13,232 nt of DNA from Candidatus Gastranaerophilales bacterium (GTDB lineage Bacteria; Cyanobacteriota; Vampirovibrionia; Gastranaerophilales; Gastranaerophilaceae), in contig CANRHJ010000041.1 of assembly GCA_947630355.1 (NCBI GenBank), positions 1 to 13,232 on the forward strand. Reading direction: 5' to 3'. A program made the position numbers and the translations under genes. A model generated the notes under the pieces. That model did no database searches. It was not told the DNA's origin and saw nothing but the letters and a program-made list of their open reading frames with translations. This document shows positions 1 to 6,294 of this stretch, in pieces. The stretch's first letter is position 1, and every line of letters starts with the position of its first letter.

Positions 1-195
1 TCCGATATGTTCTTTATAATAACTGACTATACAAGGATATTTTTCCTTTGCAATTTCAATGTCAGATTCATCAATAACACCACAAAAAGAATGGGCTTCA
101 ATAAGTCTTTTCCCTATTTCAGATTCGCCCATAACATTATTAAATTCTGCTGCTTTTTTCTTGTTTGCAAGCATATAAAATAAGTGTGCACCCAT
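1..195 (-). CDS. hypothetical protein, N-terminal part (runs off the window)
   Basis: An open frame on the minus strand starts with ATG at 195 and stays open for 65 codons to the window edge. A purine-rich ribosome binding site (GGAAAGGA) lies just upstream, about 8 bases from the ATG. The product starts MGAHLFYMLANKKKAAEFNN and is polar, with many Lys and Glu residues and no signal peptide. I do not recognise a family. Nothing on the opposite strand competes convincingly, so the start context is the main support. It reads in the same direction as the defence operon upstream of it but is separated from that operon by about 640 bases and a strong terminator, so it is probably transcribed on its own. 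Confidence 0.45.
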   Translation of the reverse strand, partial: MGAHLFYMLANKKKAAEFNNVMGESEIGKRLIEAHSFCGVIDESDIEIAKEKYPCIVSYYKEHIG

Positions 196-391
196 AATAT
201 TTTTCCTTTCCGGCATATAGCCTTTAAATATTATGGAATGGCAAATCAAAAAATAGAGCCGTTTGCTAACTTTCGCAACGGAATTTTTGAATGTGATATA
301 ATAATTTCAAAGCAAAATCAAAAGAAGTTTAAGAAAATTTTTCAGATGAATTTGAGAAAAATTTAAGCAGATTTTAAAACTAATGTTGCCC

Positions 392-432
392 AAAATTCCT
401 AAACTGTCTGATTAAAATTCCTAAACCGTCTG
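392..432. repeat. imperfect tandem repeat, 19-base unit, period 22
   Basis: The unit AAAATTCCTAAACTGTCTG at 392-410 recurs at 414-432 with a single change (T to C), separated by ATT. Read on the minus strand, each copy contains the TAG that ends the coding fragment at 421-579, so the duplication spans a gene end. A second 22-bp-period repeat lies on the other side of the defence operon at 5637-5670. Confidence 0.8.
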
Positions 433-579
433 CTCATTTACAGGATTATTGGAACGGTAAGCAGCTTCAAGTTCATCCATATATTTTTGTTTTTCTTTCT
501 CCCATTTATAATCGTAATGTATGCTTTTTCTATAAAATAAAGGAGAATTGTCGTGTTCAGCATCAGATGAAGTGTATAT
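421..579 (-). pseudogene. decayed 3' end of an unidentified gene
   Basis: On the minus strand a 52-codon open stretch ends at TAG (421-423). Its last residues read YMDELEAAYRSNNPVNEQTV, preceded by a charged run (YKWEKEKQK). This looks like the hydrophilic C-terminal tail of a real protein rather than chance AT-rich reading. It has no usable start codon, is bounded upstream by an in-frame TAA at 580-582, and the bases before that contain further stops. I interpret it as a remnant, possibly truncated when the neighbouring defence operon arrived. The parent family is unknown, and a chance open frame remains possible. Confidence 0.3.
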
Positions 580-738
580 TTAAAGTCCGTTTTGGTTGGA
601 AGTTTTGTAATATTAACTTGGCATATTTGCCTAATAACACTAACATATAGCAAGTTGGAAGTCGTTTGATTATCTCTATTCCAAAACGGTCGATTTGGAC
701 TTTTATTGGTTTAAAAATACAAAATTTATTGATAATTC

Positions 739-777
739 AAAATTTGCCTACAAATTTAGTATTTGTAGGCAAATTTT
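739..777 (-). terminator. terminator of the defence operon (perfect 17-bp hairpin)
   Basis: The arms 739-755 and 761-777 are perfectly complementary over 17 bp (core TTTGCCTACAAA) with a 5-base loop. The minus-strand transcript of the AIPR gene, whose stop is at 836, would meet it about 60 bases later, with a 3' arm ending in TTTT. The symmetry means it could also stop transcription from the other side. Confidence 0.7.
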
Positions 778-835
778 AGCATTAATTCTGTATAACAAGT
801 ATCATAAAAGAATTTATATAATTAAAAATAAAAAT

Positions 836-2674
836 TTAATCATTAATTAATTCCGGTAATTCCTCTTTATCTACATAATCTAATTCTAATTTTAATTTAT
901 TAGTAAATTTAGCATCACGCTGATAATTTCTTATAACAAATGGCTCATCATTTTCTTTTTTATCGTTTTGAATTTCCTCAATTTTTTTCTCTATAGCCTT
1001 TACCACTTTTTTAAAATAAATATAAAATTTATGTTCTTTACTTTCATTTTCTTCAGGTAGTATATATGAACCTTTTGATATCATTCGTTTCATAATTATA
1101 TTTGCAACTTTATCATCTGAGTATTTTTTCCTTAACAAATATACAATTCCCCATAAAATATGATATTTGAATTTTTCTGCATATATGTCTTTTTTATCAA
1201 GTTCCTGTTGTTTAAATATTGGTAACTTTATTTTTATATATTCAGAAATATAATAACTACCTAACAATTTGTTGAACTTTTCATCAGTTAAAATTTCATC
1301 TGTAGCCCCATAAACCATATTATATAAGCCTGTTTCAGAATCTGTATTCCATAATTTTTTAATAGATTCATTTAATAAATGAGGATCAAAAAATGCACTA
1401 TAATAACATTTGCCTAAATCTTTCATTTGAATATATTTATCGCCCCTTGTTGACTGCATTCTTTTTCTTTTATATTTTAATGCAGTATTTGAAGGATGTT
1501 GCAATCTATATCTTAGTTTTTCTTCAGTAAATTTTCTTTCTATTTGTATTTGAATATAGTCATTACTCCTAAAGTCAGACAATTGGATTACTGTTTGATT
1601 ATTATTGTTTGTAACAACATTTTCAATAAGTTTTGAAGATTTACCGTATTCGCCAGCAGCAATTATACGAATCAAAACTTTGACTTTTGATAAATTATTG
1701 TCATCATCAGAATATTTTGCAATTGTTGTTACAGTTTGTGCCCCATTTATGATTTGCAATTTTTTACAAGTTAATTTTTTCTTATCAGGAGAAATCTTAA
1801 AAGATTCACAAATACCAGTAATACCATTATTATAATAGAAAAAGTTTTCAGGTTCTTTTGCTATTGTTTTTTCCATTGATTTATTAACATTGTTTCGACC
1901 TAGCCAAGACCTTATATTATAATTAAACAATCTTTCTCTACAATCATTCCTGTTATATAATTGTTTTATTTTTGTACCCTTTTGAGTAATTAGTATCGTA
2001 TTATGCTTACTATCTAAGTTGTCTAATTCTTTAATATCTTCCTGCCCTAAAATAAAATCTACTGATTCAGGAGGTAATTCACCACTAGATTTTATAGTAA
2101 CAGAATCTTGTCTTAATTCGGAAAAATCTTTTATTAATAACTCAATATTATTAGGTAATTCTTTTTTAAACATATAGAAATTTTTAGTTTCGGGATCTAT
2201 TGTTTCAGATGTCAAGTATATTAGTTTAAATATAGGATCTTTTATTTTTTTTATATCGGAAATATATGATTTTAACTTGTTATTTGCACTATTGTAATAA
2301 AAATCTGTTAATATGTTTTTTGGTAAATTAATTAATGTTTCTATATAATCAGTATTGGTATATCCATATTTTGCTTGTATAATGTATATATCATTACCAT
2401 CAATTAGTATAAAATCGCAACCTTTATCATCTTTTCCATCTGTTATGCATGTATCTAAGATATAATCATCTGTAAGTAAATCATCATCAATATCGTTTAA
2501 TTTACTAAAAAAATTCCAAAGGTAATACTTTAAAAATGCCTTTCCTTTATGAACAGGTTTTGCATTATTAATATCTTTTGTTGTCTTTATGTTTGCATAT
2601 CCTTCTTCTTGTAAGAATTGAACTAACCCTTCATTTAGACTTTGACGAAATTCATTATTCTTGTTGTATCCCAT
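836..2674 (-). CDS. AIPR-family (abortive infection phage resistance) protein
   Basis: Predicted cytosolic defence protein of 612 residues. The central part has the hallmarks of the AIPR family: NIRSWLGRNNVNKSM near residue 253, FFYYNNGIT near 278 and IINGAQTV near 308. The first 110 residues contain a stretch resembling a PD-(D/E)XK nuclease core: D87 in GCDFILI, then IIQAK ending at K102. The C-terminal 200 residues are Lys/Glu-rich. I chose the ATG at 2674 because AGAGGTG sits 5 bases upstream; an in-frame TTG at 2707 has no such site. It is the last gene of the operon, 50 bases after the restriction endonuclease, and is followed by a strong terminator. It is visibly more AT-rich than the methyltransferase gene. 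The family assignment is firm. Nuclease activity and an abortive outcome are inference. Confidence 0.85.
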   Translation of the reverse strand: MGYNKNNEFRQSLNEGLVQFLQEEGYANIKTTKDINNAKPVHKGKAFLKYYLWNFFSKLNDIDDDLLTDDYILDTCITDGKDDKGCDFILIDGNDIYIIQAKYGYTNTDYIETLINLPKNILTDFYYNSANNKLKSYISDIKKIKDPIFKLIYLTSETIDPETKNFYMFKKELPNNIELLIKDFSELRQDSVTIKSSGELPPESVDFILGQEDIKELDNLDSKHNTILITQKGTKIKQLYNRNDCRERLFNYNIRSWLGRNNVNKSMEKTIAKEPENFFYYNNGITGICESFKISPDKKKLTCKKLQIINGAQTVTTIAKYSDDDNNLSKVKVLIRIIAAGEYGKSSKLIENVVTNNNNQTVIQLSDFRSNDYIQIQIERKFTEEKLRYRLQHPSNTALKYKRKRMQSTRGDKYIQMKDLGKCYYSAFFDPHLLNESIKKLWNTDSETGLYNMVYGATDEILTDEKFNKLLGSYYISEYIKIKLPIFKQQELDKKDIYAEKFKYHILWGIVYLLRKKYSDDKVANIIMKRMISKGSYILPEENESKEHKFYIYFKKVVKAIEKKIEEIQNDKKENDEPFVIRNYQRDAKFTNKLKLELDYVDKEELPELIND

Positions 2675-2724
2675 TGAGCACCTCTTCTTTTTATATATTA
2701 ACACCAAAAATTTTTTGTAAAAGA

Positions 2725-3801
2725 TTATACAAACCTTACTTGTAAATTAAGTTTTATATAGTTTTTACCGTCTTTTTTAAATATACTTCCGAACTCATAA
2801 CGTGATGCACTAGGTGTGTCAAATCTTGTGTTTTTAAATAAATAACCTTGAAATTCATTATGATTGTATATATGATAACATAATACTTCGCCGTCTTCTC
2901 TTACAATAATATAACCGCCTGTAGCTTGATATGTTCCGCTCCATACTGTTGCCGGTGTCATTCCTAATGCAATATCGGTCAAGAAATTTTTCATTTTGTG
3001 CTCATAATAAAGGTGCGGTAAATCTGTATTTAAATTACAAGGATTAATCTCTCTTACTTTTGGAGTTAATTCCGTTATCAAACTACCTTGTCCTGAATAA
3101 TATTGTATAAGATATTCGGAAATTATTAATGGAAATGATGTATCAATCATTTGTAAATTTGCGTGAAAATTTTCATTTTCCATTCCGCAAAAGTTTAATT
3201 TGCAACCTAAGTCCCTAATTTTCTTTAATCTGTCACGAAGTTTTGATTTTGTATCAATTTTATTAATATTTTCAATCTGTTCATTTGATAAAACACCGCA
3301 TATTTCATAAATAAAATTTGTAGGTTTACCGGGATTTAATAAAGTTGAAGGACTGCCAAGTTTGGATTTTATACTAAAACCGAAAGTTTCATTTCTATAT
3401 GTTTTGCAATCATGTAATACAATTGTAATATCGCTCTTGTCGGTTGAATCTGCTTTTACTTTTGTACATTTTATAACATCCATAAAAGATTCAATTTCCG
3501 GTACCGAAAATGTTTTGTCGGCTTCTTTTATTGCCTTTAATAATATTTTGGCTTTATTTTCAAATTCTAATGCGGGTAAACATAGAATTGTATTACCTGC
3601 TTCATCAGTAATTTTGATGTTTACATCATCTTTTACATAATGTTTTATTTTGTCATTTTCTTTCCTTAAAATTTCAATTAAAGGATAATATAATTCTTCT
3701 ATTTTGTTCAAGTCTGCATCAGCAGCATAAAGTACTCCGTCTCCCAATAATTTTAAGAAAACATATAATTCACTCCATTCTCCTTTATTGTGTGTAATCA
3801 T
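2725..3801 (-). CDS. HpaII-family type II restriction endonuclease
   Basis: Predicted to cut unmethylated CCGG. The 358-residue product starts MITHNKGEWSELYVFLKLLG, the typical opening of HpaII-family endonucleases, and matches the length I recall for R.HpaII. The C-terminal region with GGYIIVREDGEVLCYHIYN (from residue 295) also looks family-typical. A possible PD-(D/E)XK-like core is D124 followed by FSIKSKLG (142-149). The ATG at 3801 is preferred because GAGGA lies 5 bases upstream; the in-frame TTG at 3813 would add four residues and overlap the methyltransferase. Only one base separates its ATG from the methyltransferase stop (TAATATG), implying coupled translation. The paired HpaII-like methyltransferase strongly supports the CCGG specificity, which is not shown directly. 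Confidence 0.88.
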   Translation of the reverse strand: MITHNKGEWSELYVFLKLLGDGVLYAADADLNKIEELYYPLIEILRKENDKIKHYVKDDVNIKITDEAGNTILCLPALEFENKAKILLKAIKEADKTFSVPEIESFMDVIKCTKVKADSTDKSDITIVLHDCKTYRNETFGFSIKSKLGSPSTLLNPGKPTNFIYEICGVLSNEQIENINKIDTKSKLRDRLKKIRDLGCKLNFCGMENENFHANLQMIDTSFPLIISEYLIQYYSGQGSLITELTPKVREINPCNLNTDLPHLYYEHKMKNFLTDIALGMTPATVWSGTYQATGGYIIVREDGEVLCYHIYNHNEFQGYLFKNTRFDTPSASRYEFGSIFKKDGKNYIKLNLQVRFV

Positions 3802-3802
3802 A

Positions 3803-4906
3803 TTAATCCTCAACTATTTTTTCAATTAAATTTTTTGCTGTTGCCTGAACGGCCGGAATTGCAACCGAATTGCCGAATTGTTTGTATGCACTGACATCGG
3901 CTACTTCAATTCTAAAATTATCAGGAAAGCCCTGTAGGCGTGCCCATTCTTTGGGAGTCATTCTGCGAATGCCTTTTCTGTTTACCTCGCCTTTTATGCG
4001 GGTAACGGGGGTAAAATCTTTTAATCTTTTATCAATTATAAGATTTCTTTCTCTGCCCATACCTCCGGTTACAATGGTATTTGATATTCCGTCCAAATCC
4101 TTTATTTCATAGCCAAATCCGTTGCCTTTCGCTTCATTTCTTGCTTTATGTCTTTCCAAACATTCAAGATATGTTGTTGACAGGTAATATTTTGAAGATA
4201 CGGGTTCTTCTTCCATAATATCTCTGATTGTCTTAGTGGTATCGGTAGGCTCCGGATATGTGAAATCTTCTTCTTTTATTCCTAAATCAGCTCTGAAACC
4301 GACTATAAAAATTCTTTCTCGGTTTTGAGGGACTCCGAAATTTTTGGCATTCATAATTTGGGGTTCCGGAACTATGTAACCTAAATCATTTCTTAAAACG
4401 TTTAATATTGTAGCAAGAGTTTTTCCTCCTCTGTGATTTGTTAAACCCTTCACGTTTTCCAAGAAAAATGCTTTGGGTTGTTTTGCTTTAATAATTCTCG
4501 CAACATCAAAAAATAAAGTTCCTCTTGTATCGCTAAAACCGCCTCTTTTCCCTGCAATGGAAAATGCTTGGCAGGGAAATCCTCCGACTAAAACATCATG
4601 GTCGGGTATATCGTTTTCATTAATTTTTGTTATGTCGCCATCAGGTATATCACCAAAATTAATAGCATAAGTTTTTTGAGCTTGTTCATCAATTTCTGAG
4701 CTGAATACGCACTTACCCCCTAAATTTTGAAAAGCTATACGCATTCCGCCAATACCTGCAAATAAATCAATAAAAGTAAACTTGGCATTTTTTGGAGTAG
4801 GAAAAGGAACGTTATTACTGCAGAACATTTTTTTGCTGAACAATAATATTTGTCCTGTGCTTAAATCTTTTTCTTCGCTTTTGTTTTCTGCAAAATTTGT
4901 ACTCAT
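3803..4906 (-). CDS. HpaII-type DNA (cytosine-5) methyltransferase
   Basis: Methylates cytosine at C5 using S-adenosylmethionine, protecting host DNA from the partner endonuclease. The 367-residue protein has all main C5-methyltransferase motifs in order: I (FIDLFAGIGG, 45-54), IV with catalytic C112 in GGFPCQAFS, VI (FLENVKGL, 148-155), VIII (QNRERIFIVGF, 194-204), IX (RRMTPKEWARLQGFP, 314-328) and X (YKQFGNSVAIPA, 341-352). The target recognition region, about 222-312, contains YYLSTTYLECL and GGMGRERNL, which closely resemble what I remember of M.HpaII, so CCGG with inner-cytosine methylation is likely. Its ATG overlaps the vsr stop by four bases (ATGA) and AGGTG lies just upstream. The first 40 residues are a variable extension. 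No catalytic residue is missing, so it should be active. Confidence 0.95.
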   Translation of the reverse strand: MSTNFAENKSEEKDLSTGQILLFSKKMFCSNNVPFPTPKNAKFTFIDLFAGIGGMRIAFQNLGGKCVFSSEIDEQAQKTYAINFGDIPDGDITKINENDIPDHDVLVGGFPCQAFSIAGKRGGFSDTRGTLFFDVARIIKAKQPKAFFLENVKGLTNHRGGKTLATILNVLRNDLGYIVPEPQIMNAKNFGVPQNRERIFIVGFRADLGIKEEDFTYPEPTDTTKTIRDIMEEEPVSSKYYLSTTYLECLERHKARNEAKGNGFGYEIKDLDGISNTIVTGGMGRERNLIIDKRLKDFTPVTRIKGEVNRKGIRRMTPKEWARLQGFPDNFRIEVADVSAYKQFGNSVAIPAVQATAKNLIEKIVED

Positions 4907-5316
4907 AGAACACCTATAGTTTTTTCAATTTTACTTACACAATTATCTAAGTTTTTTTGAATATCCTTACCCCAAAATCTCACAACTTTCCAACCTTGCT
5001 CATTCAGAATTTTGTTTACCTCTTTGTCTCTTTTTATGTTTCCTTCTATTTTATTTATCCAAAATTCTTTGTTTGATTTTATATCATTTTTGCGTATGTT
5101 CCAGTTATATCCATGCCAAAATTCACTATCACAAAATATTGCGGTTTTATATTTTGTTAAAACTATATCAGGTTTCCCTTCAAGTTTAGTATAGTTTTTT
5201 CTGTATCGATACCCCTTATTCCAAAGTGCAGACCTTAATATAATCTCAATTTGACTGTCTTTGTTTTTGACAGCTTGCATATTCTTATGTCGTTGTTCTT
5301 TCGTAAGTCTGTCCAT
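4903..5316 (-). CDS. vsr: Vsr-type very short patch repair endonuclease
   Basis: Nicks beside T:G mismatches formed when 5-methylcytosine deaminates, so that repair restores C:G. The 137-residue product has the Vsr layout: RHKNMQAVKNKDS near residue 9, GYRYRKNY at 35, GKPDIVL at 47 with catalytic D50, IFCDSEFWHGYNW at 60 with H68, EFWINKIEGNIKRD at 84 and GWKVVRFWG at 108. Compared with E. coli Vsr, the residues at the four zinc-ligand positions and at the metal-binding Thr63 are different. It is the first gene of the operon and overlaps the methyltransferase by four bases. The ATG at 5316 is preferred over an in-frame TTG at 5334 because MDRLTKEQRHKNM fits the family start and a TATAAT ends 6 bases before the ATG. 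No ribosome binding site is visible. Confidence 0.9.
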   Translation of the reverse strand: MDRLTKEQRHKNMQAVKNKDSQIEIILRSALWNKGYRYRKNYTKLEGKPDIVLTKYKTAIFCDSEFWHGYNWNIRKNDIKSNKEFWINKIEGNIKRDKEVNKILNEQGWKVVRFWGKDIQKNLDNCVSKIEKTIGVL

Positions 5317-5322
5317 GGAATA

Positions 5323-5328
5323 ATTATA
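5323..5328 (-). promoter_or_regulatory. candidate -10 box for vsr, leaderless arrangement
   Basis: The minus strand reads TATAAT, six bases, then the vsr ATG. That spacing puts the expected transcription start at or beside the A of the ATG, and no ribosome binding site precedes the gene. The region 16-18 bases upstream has no good -35 (AAACAT-like), so the promoter may be weak or need an activator. Confidence 0.4.
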
Positions 5329-5417
5329 TATCAAATATTTTATTAATGTTTTTTATAAAGATTTGTGTAAATTTTTTATTGATTTTTAAAATTCGGGGAA
5401 AAGTTGCCAAAATCGAA

Positions 5418-5452
5418 CGAAAAATTAGGGGTTTCGGCGAGGCGATTTTTCG
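5418..5452. repeat. dyad symmetry upstream of vsr
   Basis: CGAAAAAT (5418-5425) is the exact inverted partner of ATTTTTCG (5445-5452), with 19 bases between. Looser symmetry extends outwards through AAAATCGAAC on the left and CGAATTTTTG on the right. It lies about 100 bases upstream of the vsr start, so it could be an operator for the defence operon or just a hairpin. No controller gene is seen next to it. Confidence 0.3.
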
Positions 5453-5484
5453 AATTTTTGCCATCAAATCCAAATATAGTTTGA

Positions 5485-5510
5485 AAAATAAAATCGGGGA
5501 AAATTCCCCG
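5485..5510 (-). terminator. intrinsic terminator for the gene at 5642-5975
   Basis: On the minus strand CGGGGA and TCCCCG form a GC-rich stem around ATTT, followed directly by ATTTTATTTTT. This is a standard intrinsic terminator shape. It lies about 130 bases past the stop of the broken small gene and would keep its transcription out of the vsr operon. Confidence 0.6.
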
Positions 5511-5636
5511 GCTCAAACCACTTGAAATTAGATTAAAACAGAGTTAATATAAATTTGTGAATGTCGAAAGCCAATATTCACGTATAAATTGAATAATAAA
5601 AATCTTGGTTCGTTTCCAGCCTGAGGGAAGTAATAC

Positions 5637-5670
5637 TCAAACTAAGTGATCCAAATAATCAAACTAAGTG
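5637..5670. repeat. 12-base direct repeat, period 22
   Basis: TCAAACTAAGTG at 5637-5648 recurs exactly at 5659-5670. The first copy contains the TAG stop of the small minus-strand gene, just as the tandem repeat at 392-432 contains the stop of the fragment there. Both repeats have a period of 22 bases and they lie on opposite sides of the defence operon. Confidence 0.7.
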
Positions 5671-5975
5671 TCTTTTTGCATGAAGGATGAAGTTTATCAT
5701 ATTCATCCGATTTTTGTTTCATATATTCATCGTGTGCTTTGAATGCTTCTGTTTGAGGTCTTTCGGGCATTTTTATAAGTCCAACACCGAGAAGACCTGT
5801 TTGTTTTACTTGCATACCTTCATAATAATTGCTATAACTATTGGTTTGATCAACGTATGAGCCGGTAGATTGTAAAAAAATTAGTGTCATTAACAACGCC
5901 GTTATTGTCACTTTGTACACCATTATTTGAATTTGTTCCTGTTTTAAAGTTGCTGAGCGGATTAATTTGTATCAT
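5642..5975 (-). pseudogene. small hypothetical gene with a one-base frameshift in a T7 run
   Basis: Translation signals point to ATG at 5975: an AAGGAGAG site lies just upstream and the frame reads MIQINPLSNFKTGTNSNNGV. After about 35 codons this frame would end shortly after a run of seven T (minus strand, 5874-5880). Removing one T joins it to the frame ending at 5642, giving 110 residues that continue LQSTGSYVDQTNSYSNYY and later GLLGVGLIKMPERPQTEAF and HDEYMKQKSDEYDKL. Read alone, the downstream frame from 5923 seems to start with a signal peptide, but that part is out of frame with the well-supported start and is probably an artefact. The corrected protein is polar with no membrane segment, and its family is unknown to me. 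It may be a true pseudogene, a phase-variable gene or a sequencing error. Confidence 0.55.
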
Positions 5976-6259
5976 AATACTCTCCTTAATTAAATTTTTA
6001 TCGTGTAAACATAATTAAATAAAGTATATTTTTGAAACCAAATTGCCCTTTTTTTTATTAAATATGACAAAATATTACAATTTTGAAATAATTAAAAATT
6101 AATCCCTGACTTTATATTTAACATTTTTGTAATTAGGGGAGAACAAGTAGATAGATGTCAATTTATTGATGTCGGGATTGCAGAAGAAAATTTGCTTGTA
6201 TTGCAAAAGAAGACTGTGCACATGTTTTCTTATTGTTAATACAAATAAAGTAAAATCCC
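5976..6259. other. intergenic region between divergent genes
   Basis: No gene is supported in this AT-rich stretch. It should hold the promoter of the minus-strand gene starting at 5975, though I see no clear consensus boxes for it. Short open frames exist, such as ATG at 6169 to TAG at 6273 with several cysteines, but none has a ribosome binding site at a proper distance. A lone AGGGGAG at about 6134-6140 has no convincing gene behind it. Confidence 0.5.
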
Positions 6260-6288
6260 TTGATAATAATTAGATATCAAACTATAAT
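6260..6288 (+). promoter_or_regulatory. promoter of the marR operon with an embedded inverted repeat
   Basis: TTGATA (6260-6265) and TATAAT (6283-6288) are separated by exactly 17 bases, a near-consensus housekeeping promoter. The ATG of the MarR gene follows after six bases, so the transcript should start at or next to the ATG. The -35 box is also the left arm of an inverted repeat, TTGATA-N9-TATCAA (6260-6280), a plausible MarR operator whose occupation would block RNA polymerase. Confidence 0.75.
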
Positions 6289-6294
6289 ACTTCT

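Larger units (their letters stand above)
196..835. other. 640-base non-coding stretch left of the defence operon
   Basis: No intact gene is supported here. From left to right it holds the upstream region of the minus-strand gene starting at 195, a tandem repeat at 392-432, a decayed minus-strand coding fragment at 421-579, about 150 bases with stops in the frames examined, and a perfect hairpin at 739-777. The open frames at 184-366 (+) and 438-653 (-) lack ribosome binding sites and protein-like composition. Confidence 0.6.
5317..5641. other. intergenic control region upstream of the defence operon
   Basis: No gene is seen in these 325 bases. The region contains the candidate vsr -10 box at 5323-5328, an imperfect dyad at 5418-5452, a minus-strand terminator at 5485-5510, and a smaller dyad with GTGAAT (5557-5562) facing ATTCAC (5576-5581). 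It separates the defence operon from the broken gene at 5642-5975. Confidence 0.6.

Noticed and set aside
184..366. 60-codon plus-strand open frame
   Set aside because: There is no ribosome binding site, the composition is not protein-like, and it overlaps the start of a minus-strand gene with a better context.
438..653. 71-codon minus-strand open frame
   Set aside because: The protein-like signal in this region is in a different frame (421-579). This frame reads as hydrophobic AT-rich noise without a ribosome binding site.
2675..2729. TATAAT at 2724-2729 (-) as a separate promoter for the AIPR gene
   Set aside because: It overlaps the endonuclease stop codon and no acceptable -35 lies 16-18 bases upstream, so I keep AIPR in the operon.
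3799..3813. TTG at 3813 as the start of the restriction endonuclease
   Set aside because: The ATG at 3801 has GAGGA five bases upstream and gives the family length of 358 residues.
5642..5923. 93-codon frame that seems to encode a signal peptide
   Set aside because: It has no ribosome binding site at 5923. The strong site and ATG at 5975 are in another frame, joined at a T7 run, so the hydrophobic start is probably out-of-frame translation.
6169..6273. 34-residue cysteine-containing open frame upstream of marR
   Set aside because: No ribosome binding site stands at a useful distance, and its end runs into the marR promoter.
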